Source: Liolophura sinensis (Eukaryota > Mollusca > Polyplacophora > Chitonida > Chitonidae). From it: 64,000 bases of DNA. Position 1 is the stretch's first letter. Every line of letters starts with the position of its first letter. Below the pieces are notes generated by a model, which saw only the letters and a program-made list of their open reading frames with translations, was not told the origin of the DNA and ran no database searches. Shown here in pieces: positions 22,579 through 36,304 of the stretch. The stretch lies in contig NW_027017987.1 in NCBI RefSeq assembly GCF_032854445.1, positions 1-64,000 of the forward strand. The letters are read 5' to 3'. A program made the position numbers and the translations under genes.

Positions 22579-24224
22579 GTGCGTAGCAACGGCTGTTACT
22601 CCATGGAAACCAGGGAAATTTGCAATTTTTCAACAGCTGCCGATGCCTGGCTCAATTCCGCATCTTTTGGCACCTTATTAATGTGGGTCTGTGGTCAGTT
22701 GTACTTTTTACAGCAGACTGTATCAAGCACCTTGTGTTTTTTATGTACAAATGGTCTGGTTTTTCTACACGTAGATAAAGACATTGAGATTGTCTTGGAC
22801 TTAGAAGTAAGACAATTGCTGGGTGAGTTAAAAGGCCTTGGCCCAAAAATTTGACGTCTTCTGGGCTACCGAAGGGCACATAACTTATAGTCAAAAGTTG
22901 AATATAGTAATGACCAGTCGCGATGGTACATAGTACAGTGTAGCCGATTTCAATTAACAAAAAGACCAGGCAAAAATGCAAAAGTGAAAAAACTGTTCCA
23001 GTGCTGCTGGTAAGAGGCTAATCCGACGTATTTTGTGACGAGAAATCGAATGGTGCAAACCGCGTTGCTCTCCGAGCAATACGTTTGGCTGTAGCGACAA
23101 TTGAATGATCATTGATGTCATAATCACGTGCCCAGCAACGGCTCTTACTCCATGGAAACCAGGGAAATTTGCAATTTTTCAACAGTTGCCGATGCCTGGC
23201 TCAATTCCGCTTCTTTTGGCACCTCATTAATGTGGGTTTGTGGTCAGTTGTACTTTTTACAGCAGACTGTATCAAGTATCTTTTTTTTTTGTGTACAAAT
23301 GGTCTGGATTTTCTACACGTAGATAAAGACATTGAGATTGTCTTGGACTTAGAAGTAAGACAATTGCTGGGTGAGTTAAATGGGCTGAGCCCAAAGATTT
23401 GACGTCTTCTGGGCTACCGAAGGGCACATAACTTATATTCAAATGTTGAATATAGTAATGACCATTCGCGATGGTACATAGTACAGTGTAGCCGATTTCA
23501 ATTAACATAAAGACCAGGCAAAAATGCAAAAGTGGAAAAACTGTTCCAGTGCTGCTGGTAAGAGGCTAATCCGACGTATTTTGTGACGAAAAATCGAATG
23601 GTGCAAACCGCGTTGCTCTCCGGCCAATACTTTTGGCTGTAGCGACAATTGAATGATCATTGATGTCATAACCACGTGCGTACCAACGGCTCTTACTCCA
23701 TGGAAACCAGGGAAATTTGCAATTTTTCAACAGTTGCCGATGCCTGGCTCAATTTCGCTTCTTTTGGCACCTTATTAATGTGGGTCTGTGGTCAGTTGTA
23801 CTTTTTACAGCAGACTGTATCAAGCACCTTGTGTTTTTTATGTACAAATGGTGTGGTTTTTCTACACGTAGATAAAGACATTGAGATTGTCTTGGACTTA
23901 GAAGTAAGACAATTGCTGGGTGAGTTAAATGGGCTTAGCCCAAACATTTGACGTCTTCTGGGCTACCGAAGGGCACATAACTTATAGTCAAAAGTTGAAT
24001 ATAGTAATGACCAGTCGCGATGGTACATAGTACAGTGTAGCCGATTTCAATTAACAAAAAGACCAGGCAAAAATGCAAAAGTGAAAAAACTGTTCCAGTG
24101 CTGCTGGTAAGTGGCTATTCCGACGTATTTTGTGACGAGAAATCGAATGGTGCAAACCGCGTTTCTCTCCGACCAATACTTTTGGCTGTAGCGACAATTA
24201 AATGATCATTGATGTCATAATCAC

Positions 24225-25322
24225 GTGCGTAGGAACGGCTGTTACTCCATGGAATCCAGGGAAATTTGCAATTTTTCAACAGCTGCCGATGCCTGGCTCA
24301 ATTCCGCATCTTTTGGCACCTTATTAATGTGGGTCTGTGGTCAGTTGTACTTTTTACATCAGACTGTATCAAGTACTTTGTGTTTTTTATGTACAAATGG
24401 TCTGGTTTTTCTACACGTAGATAAAGACATTGAGATTGTCTTAGACTTAGAAGTAAGACAATTGCTGGGTGAGTTAAATGGGCTGAGCCCAAAGATTTGA
24501 CGTCTTCTGGGTTACCGAAGGGCACATAACTTATAGTCAAAAGTTGAATATAGTAATGACCAGTCGCGATGGTACATAGTACAGTGTAGCCGATTTCAAT
24601 TAACAAAAAGACCAGGCAAAAATGCAAAAGTGGAAAAACTGTTCCTGTGCTGCTGGTAAGAGGCTAATCCGACGTATTTTGTGACGAAAAATCCAATGGT
24701 GCAAACTGCGTTTCTCTCCGACCAACACTTTTGGCTGTAGCGACAATTGAATAATCATTGATGTCATAATCAGGTGCCCAGCAACGGCTGTTACTCCATG
24801 GAAACCAGGGAAATTTGCAATTTTTCAACAGTTGCCGATGCCTGGCTCAATTCCGCATCTTGTGGCACCTTATTAATGTGGGTCTGTGGTCAGTTGTACT
24901 TTTTACATCAGACTGTATCAAGTACCTTGTGTTTTTTATGTACAAATGATGTGGTTTTTCTACACGTAGATAAAAACAATGAGATTGTCTTGGACTTAGA
25001 AGTAAGACAATCGCTGGGTGAGTTAAATGGCCTTGGCCTAAAGATTTGACGTCTTCTGGGCTACCGAAGGGCACATAACTTATAGTCAAAAGTTGAATAT
25101 AGTAATGACCAGTCGCGATGGTACATAGTACAGTGTAGCCGATTTCAATTAACAAAAAGACCAGGCAAAAATGCAAAAGTGGAAAAACTGTTCCAGTGCT
25201 GCTGGTAAGAGGCTAATCCGACGTATTTTGTGACGAGAAATCGAATGGTGCAAACCGCATTGCTCTCCGACCAATACGTTTGGCTGTAGTGACAATTCAA
25301 TGATCATTGATGTCATAATCAC
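24225..25322 (+). repeat. X-B pair, copy 1
   Basis: X24225 (ATGGAATCC, GGGTTACCG) is followed by B24774. The lead-in to B has GTTCCTGTGCTG and GACGAAAAATCCAATGG with CTGCGTTTCTC; B itself has GCATCTTGTGGC. The same pair, with these private variants, occurs at 53313-54410 and 57704-58801. Confidence 0.85.
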
Positions 25323-26969
25323 GTGCCCAGCAACGGCTCTTACTCCATGGAAACCAGGGAAATTTGCAATTTTTCAACAGTTTCCGATGCCTGGCTCAAT
25401 TCCGCTTCTTTTGGCACCTTATTAATGTGGGTCTGTGGTCAGTTGTACTTTTTACAGCAGACTGTATCAAGTACCTTGTGTTTTTTATGTACAAATGCTG
25501 TGGTTTTTCTACACGTAGATAAAGACATTGAGATTGTCTTGGACTTAGAAGTAAGACAATTGCTGGGTGAGTTAAATGCGCTTAGCCAAAAGATTTGACG
25601 TCTTCTGGGCTACCGAAGGGCACATAACTTATAGTCAAAAGTTGAATATAGTAATGACCAGTCGCGATGGTACATAGTACAGTGTAGCAGATTTCAATTA
25701 ACAGAAAGACCAGGCAAAAATGTAAAAGTGGAAAAACTGTTCCAGTGCTGCTGGTAAGAGGCTAATCCGACGTATTTTGTGACGAGAAATCGAATGGTGC
25801 AAACCGCGTTGCTCTCCGACCAATAATTTTGGCTGTAGCGACAATTGAATGATCATTGATGTCATAATCAGGTGCCCAGCAACGGCTTTTACTCCATGGA
25901 AACCAGGGAAATTTGCAATTTTTCAACAGCTGCCGATGCCTGGCTCAATTCCGCATCTTTTGGCACCTTATTAATGTGGGTCTGTGGTCAGTTGTACTTT
26001 TTACATCAGACTGTATCAAGTACCTTGTGTTTTTTATGTACAAATGGTCTGGTTTTTCTACACGTAGATAAAGACATTGAGATTGTCTTGGACTTAGAAG
26101 TAAGACAATTGCTGGGTGAGTTAAATGGCCTTGTCCTAAAGATTTGAGGTCTTCTGGGCTACCGAAGGGCACATAACTTACAGTCAAAAGTTAAATATAG
26201 TAATGACCAGTCGCGATGGTACATAGTACAGTGTAGCCGATTTCAATTAACAAAAAGACCAGGCAAAAATGCAAAAGTGGAAAAACTGTTCCAGTGCTGC
26301 TGGTAAGAGGCTAATCCGACGTATTTTGTGACGAAAAATCGAATGGTGCAAACCGCGTTGCTCTCCGACGAATAATTTTGGCTGTAGCGACAATTCAATG
26401 ATCATTGATGTCATAATCACGTGCCCAGCAACGGCTCTTACTCCATGGAAACCAGGGAAATTTGCAATTTTTCAACAGTTTCCTATGCCAGGCTCAATTC
26501 CGCTTCTTTTGGCACCTTATTAATGTGGGTCTGTGGTCAGTTGTACTTTTTACATCAGACTGTATCAAGCACCTTGTGTTTTTTATGTACAAATGGTCTG
26601 GTTTTTCTACTCGTAGATAAAGACATTGAGATTGTCTTGGACTTAGAAGTAAGACAATTGCTGGGTGAGTTAAATGGCCTTGGCCCAAAGATTTGAGGTC
26701 TTCTGGGCTACCGAAGGGCACATAACTTATAGTCAAAAGTTGAATATAGTAATGACCAGTCGCGATGGTACATAGTACAGTGTAGCCGATTTCAATTAAC
26801 AAAAAGACCAGGCAAAAATGCAAAAGTGGAAAAACTGTTCCAGTGCTGCTGGTAAGAAGCTAATCCGACGTATTTTGTGACGAGAAATCGAATGGTGCAA
26901 ACGGCGTTGCTCTCCGACCAATAATTTTGGCTGTAGCGACAATTGAATGATCATTGATGTCATAATCAC

Positions 26970-29165
26970 GTGCCCAGCAACGGTTCTTACTCCATGGAAA
27001 CCAGGGAAATTTGCAATTTTTCAACAGCTGCCGATGCCTGGCTAAATTCCTCATCTTTTGGCACCTTATTAATGTGGGTCTGTGGTCAGTTGTACTTTTT
27101 ACAGCAGACTGTATCAAGTACCTTGTGTTTTTTATGTACAAATGATGTGGTTTTTCTACACGTAGAAAAAGACAATGAGATTGTCTTGGACTTAGAAGTA
27201 AGACAATTGCTGGGTGAGTTAAATGGCCTTGTCCTAAAGATTTGAGGTCTTCTGGGCTACCGAAGGGCACATAACTTATAGTCAAAAGTTGAATATAGTA
27301 ATGACCAGTCGCGATGGTACATAGTACAGTGTAGCCGATTTCAATTAACAAAAAGACCAGGCAAAAATGCAAAAGTGGAAAAACTGTTCCAGTGCTGCTG
27401 GTAAGAGGCTAATCCGACGTATTTTGTGACGAGAAATCGAATGGTGCAAACCGCGTTGCTCTCCGACCAATACGTTTGGCTGTAGTGACAATTCAATGAT
27501 CATTGATGTCATAATCACGTGCCCAGCAACGGCTCTTACTCCATGGAAACCAGGGAAATTTGCAATTTTTCAACAGTTTCCTATGCCAGGCTCAATTCCG
27601 CTTCTTTTGGCACCTTATTAATGTGGGTCTGTGGTCAGTTGTACTTTTTACAGCAGACTGTATCAAGTACCTTGTGTTTTTTATGTACAAATGGTGTGGT
27701 TTTTCTACACGTAGATAAAGACATTGAGATTGTCTTGGACTTAGAAGTAAGACAATTGCTGGGTGAGTTAAATGCGCTTAGCCAAAAGATTTGACGTCTT
27801 CTGGGCTACCGAAGGGCACATAACTTATAGTCAAAAGTTGAATATAGTAATGACCAGTCGCGATGGTACATAGTACAGTGTAGCCGATTTCAATTAACAA
27901 AAAGACCAGGCAAAAATGCAAAAGTGGAAAAACTGTTCCAGTGCTGCTGGTAAGAGGCTAATCCGACGTATTTTGTGACGAAAAATCGAATGGTGCAAAC
28001 CGCGTTGCTCTCCGACCAATAATTTTGGCTGTAGCGACAATTCAATGATCATTGATGTCATAATCACGTGCCCAGCAACGGCTCTTACTCCATGGAAACC
28101 AGGGAAATTTGCAATTTTTCAACAGTTGCCGATGCCTGGCTCAATTCCGCTTCTTTTGGCACCTCATTAATGTGGGTTTGTGGTCAGTTGTACTTTTTAC
28201 AGCAGACTGTATCAAGTACCTTGTGTTTTTTATGTACAAATGGTGTGGTTTTTCTACACGTAGATAAAGACATTGAGATTGTCTTGGACTTAGAAGTAAG
28301 ACAATTGCTGGGTGAGTTAAATGCGCTTAGCCAAAAGATTTGAGGTCTTCTGGGCTACCGAAGGGCACATAACTTATAGTCAAAAGTTGAATATAGTAAT
28401 GACCAGTCGCGATGGTACATAGTACAGTGTAGCCGATTTCAATTAACAAAAAGACCAGGCAAAAATGCAAAAGTGGAAAAACTGTTCCAGTGCTGCTGGT
28501 AAGAGGCTAATCCGACGTATTTTGTGACGAAAAATCGAATGGTGCAAACCGCGTTGCTCTCCGACCAATAATTTTGGCTGTAGCGACAATTCAATGATCA
28601 TTGATGTCATAATCACGTGCCCAGCAACGGCTCTTACTCCATGGAAACCAGGGAAATTTGCAATTTTTCAACAGCTGCCGATGCTTGGCTCAATTCCGCA
28701 TCTTTTGGCACCTTATTAATGTGGGTCTGTGGTCAGTTGTACTTTTTACATCAGACTGTATCAAGCACCTTGTGTTTTTTATGTACAAATGGTCTGGTTT
28801 TTCTACTCGTAGATAAAGACATTGAGATTGTCTTGGACTTAGAAGTAAGACAATTGCTGGGTGAGTTAAATGGCCTTGGCCCAAAGATTTGAGGTCTTCT
28901 GGGCTACCGAAGGGCACATAACTTATAGTCAAAAGTTGAATATAGTAATGACCAGTCGCGATGGTACATAGTACAGTGTAGCCGATTTCAATTAACAAAA
29001 AGACCAGGCAAAAATGCAAAAGTGGAAAAACTGTTCCAGTGCTGCTGGTAAGAAGCTAATCCGACGTATTTTGTGACGAGAAATCGAATGGTGCAAACGG
29101 CGTTGCTCTCCGACCAATAATTTTGGCTGTAGCGACAATTGAATGATCATTGATGTCATAATCAC
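26970..29165 (+). repeat. F-G-H-I tetramer, copy 1
   Basis: Monomers 26970, 27519, 28068 and 28617 are matched in order by 33011, 33560, 34109 and 34658. H, with ACCTCATTAATGTGGGTTTG, is found only in these two blocks. H is absent from the intervening G30813-I31363 junction, where G is followed directly by I, as expected if one monomer was lost or gained by unequal exchange. Confidence 0.83.
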
Positions 29166-31362
29166 GTGCCCAGCAACGGCTCTTACTCCATGGAAACCAG
29201 GGAAATTTGCAATTTTTCAACAGCTGCCGATGCCTGGCTAAATTCCTCATCTTTTGGCACCTTATTAATGTGGGTCTGTGGTCAGTTGTACTTTTTACAG
29301 CAGACTGTATCAAGTACCTTGTGTTTTTTATGTACAAATGGTGTGGTTTTTCTACACGTAGATAAAGACATTGAGATTGTCTTGGACTTAGAAGTAAGAC
29401 AATTGCTGGGTGAGTTAAATGGGCTTGGTTGAAAGATTTGACGTGTTCTGGGCTACCGAAGGGCACATAATTTATAGTCAAATTTTGAATATAGTAATGA
29501 CCAGTGGCGATGGTACATAGTACAGTGTAGCCGATTTCAATTAACAAAAAGACCAGGCAAAAATGCAAAAGTGGAAAAACTGTTCCAGTGCTGCTGGTAA
29601 GAGGCTAATCCGACGTATTTTGTGACGAGAAATCGAATGGTGCAAACCGCGTTGCTCTCCGACCAATACGTTTGGCTGTAGTGACAATTCAATGATCATT
29701 GATGTCATAATCACGTGCCCAGCAACGGCTCTTACTCCATGGAAACCAGGGAAATTTGCAATTTTTCAACAGTTTCCTATGCCAGGCTCAATTCCGCTTC
29801 TTTTGGCACCTTATTAATGTGGGTCTGTGGTCAGTTGTACTTTTTACAGCAGACTGTATCAAGTACCTTGTGTTTTTTATGTACAAATGGTGTGGTTTTT
29901 CTACACGTAGATAAAGACATTGAGATTGTCTTGGACTTAGAAGTAAGACAATTGCTGGGTGAGTTAAATGCGCTTAGCCAAAAGATTTGACGTCTTCTGG
30001 GCTACCGAAGGGCACATAACTTATAGTCAAATTTTGAATATAGTAATGACCAGTGGCGATGGTACATAGTACAGTGTAGCCGATTTCAATTAACAAAAAG
30101 ACCAGGCAAAAATGCAAAAGTGGAAAAACTGTTCCAGTGCTGCTGGTAAGAAGCTAATCCGACGTATTTTGTGACGAGAAATCGAATGGTGCAAACGGCG
30201 TTGCTCTCCGACCAATAATTTTGGCTGTAGAGACAATTGAATGATCATTGATGTCATAATCACGTGCCCAGCAACGGTTCTTACTCCATGGAAACCAGGG
30301 AAATTTGCAATTTTTCAACAGCTGCCGATGCCTGGCTAAATTCCTCATCTTTTGGCACCTTATTAATGTGGGTCTGTGGTCAGTTGTACTTTTTACAGCA
30401 GACTGTATCAAGTACCTTGTGTTTTTTATGTACAAATGATGTGGTTTTTCTACACGTAGAAAAAGACAATGAGATTGTCTTGGACTTAGAAGTAAGACAA
30501 TTGCTGGGTGAGTTAAATGGCCTTGTCCTAAAGATTTGAGGTCTTCTGGGCTACCGAAGGGCACATAACTTATAGTCAAAAGTTGAATATAGTAATGACC
30601 AGTCGCGATGGTACATAGTACAGTGTAGCCGATTTCAATTAACAAAAAGACCAGGCAAAAATGCAAAAGTGGAAAAACTGTTCCAGTGCTGCTGGTAAGA
30701 GGCTAATCCGACGTATTTTGTGACGAGAAATCGAATGGTGCAAACCGCGTTGCTCTCCGACCAATACGTTTGGCTGTAGTGACAATTCAATGATCATTGA
30801 TGTCATAATCACGTGCCCAGCAACGGCTCTTACTCCATGGAAACCAGGGAAATTTGCAATTTTTCAACAGTTTCCTATGCCAGGCTCAATTCCGCTTCTT
30901 TTGGCACCTTATTAATGTGGGTCTGTGGTCAGTTGTACTTTTTACAGCAGACTGTATCAAGTACCTTGTGTTTTTTTATGTACAAATGGTGTGGTTTTTC
31001 TACACGTAGATAAAGACATTGAGATTGTCTTGGACTTAGAAGTAAGACAATTGCTGGGTGAGTTAAATGCGCTTAGCCAAAAGATTTGAGGTCTTCTGGG
31101 CTACCGAAGGGCACATAACTTATAGTCAAAAGTTGAATATAGTAATGACCAGTCGCGATGGTACATAGTACAGTGTAGCCGATTTCAATTAACAAAAAGA
31201 CCAGGCAAAAATGCAAAAGTGGAAAAACTGTTCCAGTGCTGCTGGTAAGAGGCTAATCCGACGTATTTTGTGACGAAAAATCGAATGGTGCAAACCGCGT
31301 TGCTCTCCGACCAATAATTTTGGCTGTAGCGACAATTCAATGATCATTGATGTCATAATCAC
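28617..31362 (+). repeat. Pentameric higher-order repeat I-J-G-F-G, copy 1
   Basis: Five monomers (28617, 29166, 29715, 30264, 30813), 2,746 bp, followed directly by a second copy. The differences I can find are very few: GCTGTAGAGACAATT near 30,228 where copy 2 has GCTGTAGCGACAATT, and a 7-T instead of 6-T run near 30,971. Near-identity over 2.7 kb against clear divergence between neighbouring monomers is the defining mark of a higher-order repeat. Confidence 0.88.
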
Positions 31363-34108
31363 GTGCCCAGCAACGGCTCTTACTCCATGGAAACCAGGGA
31401 AATTTGCAATTTTTCAACAGCTGCCGATGCTTGGCTCAATTCCGCATCTTTTGGCACCTTATTAATGTGGGTCTGTGGTCAGTTGTACTTTTTACATCAG
31501 ACTGTATCAAGCACCTTGTGTTTTTTTATGTACAAATGGTCTGGTTTTTCTACTCGTAGATAAAGACATTGAGATTGTCTTGGACTTAGAAGTAAGACAA
31601 TTGCTGGGTGAGTTAAATGGCCTTGGCCCAAAGATTTGAGGTCTTCTGGGCTACCGAAGGGCACATAACTTATAGTCAAAAGTTGAATATAGTAATGACC
31701 AGTCGCGATGGTACATAGTACAGTGTAGCCGATTTCAATTAACAAAAAGACCAGGCAAAAATGCAAAAGTGGAAAAACTGTTCCAGTGCTGCTGGTAAGA
31801 AGCTAATCCGACGTATTTTGTGACGAGAAATCGAATGGTGCAAACGGCGTTGCTCTCCGACCAATAATTTTGGCTGTAGCGACAATTGAATGATCATTGA
31901 TGTCATAATCACGTGCCCAGCAACGGCTCTTACTCCATGGAAACCAGGGAAATTTGCAATTTTTCAACAGCTGCCGATGCCTGGCTAAATTCCTCATCTT
32001 TTGGCACCTTATTAATGTGGGTCTGTGGTCAGTTGTACTTTTTACAGCAGACTGTATCAAGTACCTTGTGTTTTTTATGTACAAATGGTGTGGTTTTTCT
32101 ACACGTAGATAAAGACATTGAGATTGTCTTGGACTTAGAAGTAAGACAATTGCTGGGTGAGTTAAATGGGCTTGGTTGAAAGATTTGACGTGTTCTGGGC
32201 TACCGAAGGGCACATAATTTATAGTCAAATTTTGAATATAGTAATGACCAGTGGCGATGGTACATAGTACAGTGTAGCCGATTTCAATTAACAAAAAGAC
32301 CAGGCAAAAATGCAAAAGTGGAAAAACTGTTCCAGTGCTGCTGGTAAGAGGCTAATCCGACGTATTTTGTGACGAGAAATCGAATGGTGCAAACCGCGTT
32401 GCTCTCCGACCAATACGTTTGGCTGTAGTGACAATTCAATGATCATTGATGTCATAATCACGTGCCCAGCAACGGCTCTTACTCCATGGAAACCAGGGAA
32501 ATTTGCAATTTTTCAACAGTTTCCTATGCCAGGCTCAATTCCGCTTCTTTTGGCACCTTATTAATGTGGGTCTGTGGTCAGTTGTACTTTTTACAGCAGA
32601 CTGTATCAAGTACCTTGTGTTTTTTATGTACAAATGGTGTGGTTTTTCTACACGTAGATAAAGACATTGAGATTGTCTTGGACTTAGAAGTAAGACAATT
32701 GCTGGGTGAGTTAAATGCGCTTAGCCAAAAGATTTGACGTCTTCTGGGCTACCGAAGGGCACATAACTTATAGTCAAATTTTGAATATAGTAATGACCAG
32801 TGGCGATGGTACATAGTACAGTGTAGCCGATTTCAATTAACAAAAAGACCAGGCAAAAATGCAAAAGTGGAAAAACTGTTCCAGTGCTGCTGGTAAGAAG
32901 CTAATCCGACGTATTTTGTGACGAGAAATCGAATGGTGCAAACGGCGTTGCTCTCCGACCAATAATTTTGGCTGTAGCGACAATTGAATGATCATTGATG
33001 TCATAATCACGTGCCCAGCAACGGTTCTTACTCCATGGAAACCAGGGAAATTTGCAATTTTTCAACAGCTGCCGATGCCTGGCTAAATTCCTCATCTTTT
33101 GGCACCTTATTAATGTGGGTCTGTGGTCAGTTGTACTTTTTACAGCAGACTGTATCAAGTACCTTGTGTTTTTTATGTACAAATGATGTGGTTTTTCTAC
33201 ACGTAGAAAAAGACAATGAGATTGTCTTGGACTTAGAAGTAAGACAATTGCTGGGTGAGTTAAATGGCCTTGTCCTAAAGATTTGAGGTCTTCTGGGCTA
33301 CCGAAGGGCACATAACTTATAGTCAAAAGTTGAATATAGTAATGACCAGTCGCGATGGTACATAGTACAGTGTAGCCGATTTCAATTAACAAAAAGACCA
33401 GGCAAAAATGCAAAAGTGGAAAAACTGTTCCAGTGCTGCTGGTAAGAGGCTAATCCGACGTATTTTGTGACGAGAAATCGAATGGTGCAAACCGCGTTGC
33501 TCTCCGACCAATACGTTTGGCTGTAGTGACAATTCAATGATCATTGATGTCATAATCACGTGCCCAGCAACGGCTCTTACTCCATGGAAACCAGGGAAAT
33601 TTGCAATTTTTCAACAGTTTCCTATGCCAGGCTCAATTCCGCTTCTTTTGGCACCTTATTAATGTGGGTCTGTGGTCAGTTGTACTTTTTACAGCAGACT
33701 GTATCAAGTACCTTGTGTTTTTTATGTACAAATGGTGTGGTTTTTCTACACGTAGATAAAGACATTGAGATTGTCTTGGACTTAGAAGTAAGACAATTGC
33801 TGGGTGAGTTAAATGCGCTTAGCCAAAAGATTTGAGGTCTTCTGGGCTACCGAAGGGCACATAACTTATAGTCAAAAGTTGAATATAGTAATGACCAGTC
33901 GCGATGGTACATAGTACAGTGTAGCCGATTTCAATTAACAAAAAGACCAGGCAAAAATGCAAAAGTGGAAAAACTGTTCCAGTGCTGCTGGTAAGAGGCT
34001 AATCCGACGTATTTTGTGACGAAAAATCGAATGGTGCAAACCGCGTTGCTCTCCGACCAATAATTTTGGCTGTAGCGACAATTCAATGATCATTGATGTC
34101 ATAATCAC
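31363..34108 (+). repeat. Pentameric higher-order repeat I-J-G-F-G, copy 2
   Basis: Monomers 31363, 31913, 32462, 33011 and 33560, again 2,746 bp, repeating 28617-31362. The I monomer has a 7-T run near 31,512, which shifts its + frame. The block is followed by H34109 and I34658 instead of a third copy. Confidence 0.88.
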
Positions 34109-36304
34109 GTGCCCAGCAACGGCTCTTACTCCATGGAAACCAGGGAAATTTGCAATTTTTCAACAGTTGCCGATGCCTGGCTCAATTCCGCTTCTTTTGG
34201 CACCTCATTAATGTGGGTTTGTGGTCAGTTGTACTTTTTACAGCAGACTGTATCAAGTACCTTGTGTTTTTTATGTACAAATGGTGTGGTTTTTCTACAC
34301 GTAGATAAAGACATTGAGATTGTCTTGGACTTAGAAGTAAGACAATTGCTGGGTGAGTTAAATGCGCTTAGCCAAAAGATTTGAGGTCTTCTGGGCTACC
34401 GAAGGGCACATAACTTATAGTCAAAAGTTGAATATAGTAATGACCAGTCGCGATGGTACATAGTACAGTGTAGCCGATTTCAATTAACAAAAAGACCAGG
34501 CAAAAATGCAAAAGTGGAAAAACTGTTCCAGTGCTGCTGGTAAGAGGCTAATCCGACGTATTTTGTGACGAAAAATCGAATGGTGCAAACCGCGTTGCTC
34601 TCCGACCAATAATTTTGGCTGTAGCGACAATTCAATGATCATTGATGTCATAATCACGTGCCCAGCAACGGCTCTTACTCCATGGAAACCAGGGAAATTT
34701 GCAATTTTTCAACAGCTGCCGATGCTTGGCTCAATTCCGCATCTTTTGGCACCTTATTAATGTGGGTCTGTGGTCAGTTGTACTTTTTACATCAGACTGT
34801 ATCAAGCACCTTGTGTTTTTTATGTACAAATGGTCTGGTTTTTCTACTCGTAGATAAAGACATTGAGATTGTCTTGGACTTAGAAGTAAGACAATTGCTG
34901 GGTGAGTTAAATGGCCTTGGCCCAAAGATTTGAGGTCTTCTGGGCTACCGAAGGGCACATAACTTATAGTCAAAAGTTGAATATAGTAATGACCAGTCGC
35001 GATGGTACATAGTACAGTGTAGCCGATTTCAATTAACAAAAAGACCAGGCAAAAATGCAAAAGTGGAAAAACTGTTCCAGTGCTGCTGGTAAGAGGCTAA
35101 TCCGACGTATTTTGTGACGAGAAATCGAATGGTGCAAACCGCGTTGCTCTCCGACCAATACGTTTGGCTGTAGTGACAATTGAATGATCATTGATGTCAT
35201 AATCACGTGCCCAGCAACGGCTCTTACTCCATGGAAACCAGGGAAATTTGCAATTTTTCAACAGTTTCCGATGCCTGGCTCAATTCCGCTTCTTTTGGCA
35301 CCTTGTTAATGTGGGTCTGTGGTCAGTTGTACTTTTTACAGCAGACTGTATCAAGTACCTTGTGTTTTTTATGTACAAATGCTGTGGTTTTTCTACACGT
35401 AGATAAAGACATTGAGATTGTCTTGGACTTAGAAGTAAGACAATTGCTGGGTGAGTTAAATGCGCTTAGCCAAAAGATTTGACGTCTTCTGGGCTACCGA
35501 AGGGCACATAACTTATAGTCAAAAGTTGAATATAGTAATGACCAGTCGCGATGGTACATAGTACAGTGTAGCCGATTTCAATTAACAAAAAGACCAGGCA
35601 AAAATGCAAAAGTGGAAAAACTGTTCCAGTGCTGCTGGTAAGAGGCTAATCCGACGTATTTTGTGACGAGAAATCGAATGGTGCAAACCGCGTTGCTCTC
35701 CGACCAATAATTTTGGCTGTAGCGACAATTGAATGATCATTGATGTCATAATCAGGTGCCCAGCAACGGCTCTTACTCCATGGAAACCAGGGAAATTTGC
35801 AATTTTTCAACAGCTGCCGATGCCTGGCTCAATTCCGCATCTTTTGGCACCTTATTAATGTGGGTCTGTGGTCAGTTGTACTTTTTACATCAGACTGTAT
35901 CAAGTACCTTGTGTTTTTTATGTACAAATGGTCTGGTTTTTCTACACGTAGATAAAGACATTGAGATTGTCTTGGACTTAGAAGTAAGACAATTGCTGGG
36001 TGAGTTAAATGGGCTTAGCCCAAACATTTGACGTCTTCTGGGCTACCGAAGGGCACATAACTTACAGTCAAAAGTTAAATATAGTAATGACCAGTCGCGA
36101 TGGTACATAGTACAGTGTAGCCGATTTCAATTAACAAAAAGACCAGGCAAAAATGCAAAAGTGGAAAAACTGTTCCAGTGCTGCTGGTAAGAGGCTAATC
36201 CGACGTATTTTGTGACGAAAAATCGAATGGTGCAAACCGCGTTGCTCTCCGACCAATAATTTTGGCTGTAGCGACAATTCAATGATCATTGATGTCATAA
36301 TCAC

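Larger units (their letters stand above)
12323..24224 (+). repeat. Array domain 2: heterogeneous monomers
   Basis: There are 22 monomers, anchors 12323, 12872, 13421, 13970 (R'), 14518 (N), 15067, 15616, 16165 (Z-like), 16716, 17265, 17729, 18278 (X), 18827 (V), 19378, 19927 (R'), 20475 (N), 21024 (V), 21575 (Z-like), 22125 (X), 22579, 23128 (R') and 23676. There is no regular higher-order period. The domain contains the two largest internal deletions of the window. Several of its blocks reappear in domain 4, which makes it the likely source, or sister, of those amplifications. Confidence 0.75.
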
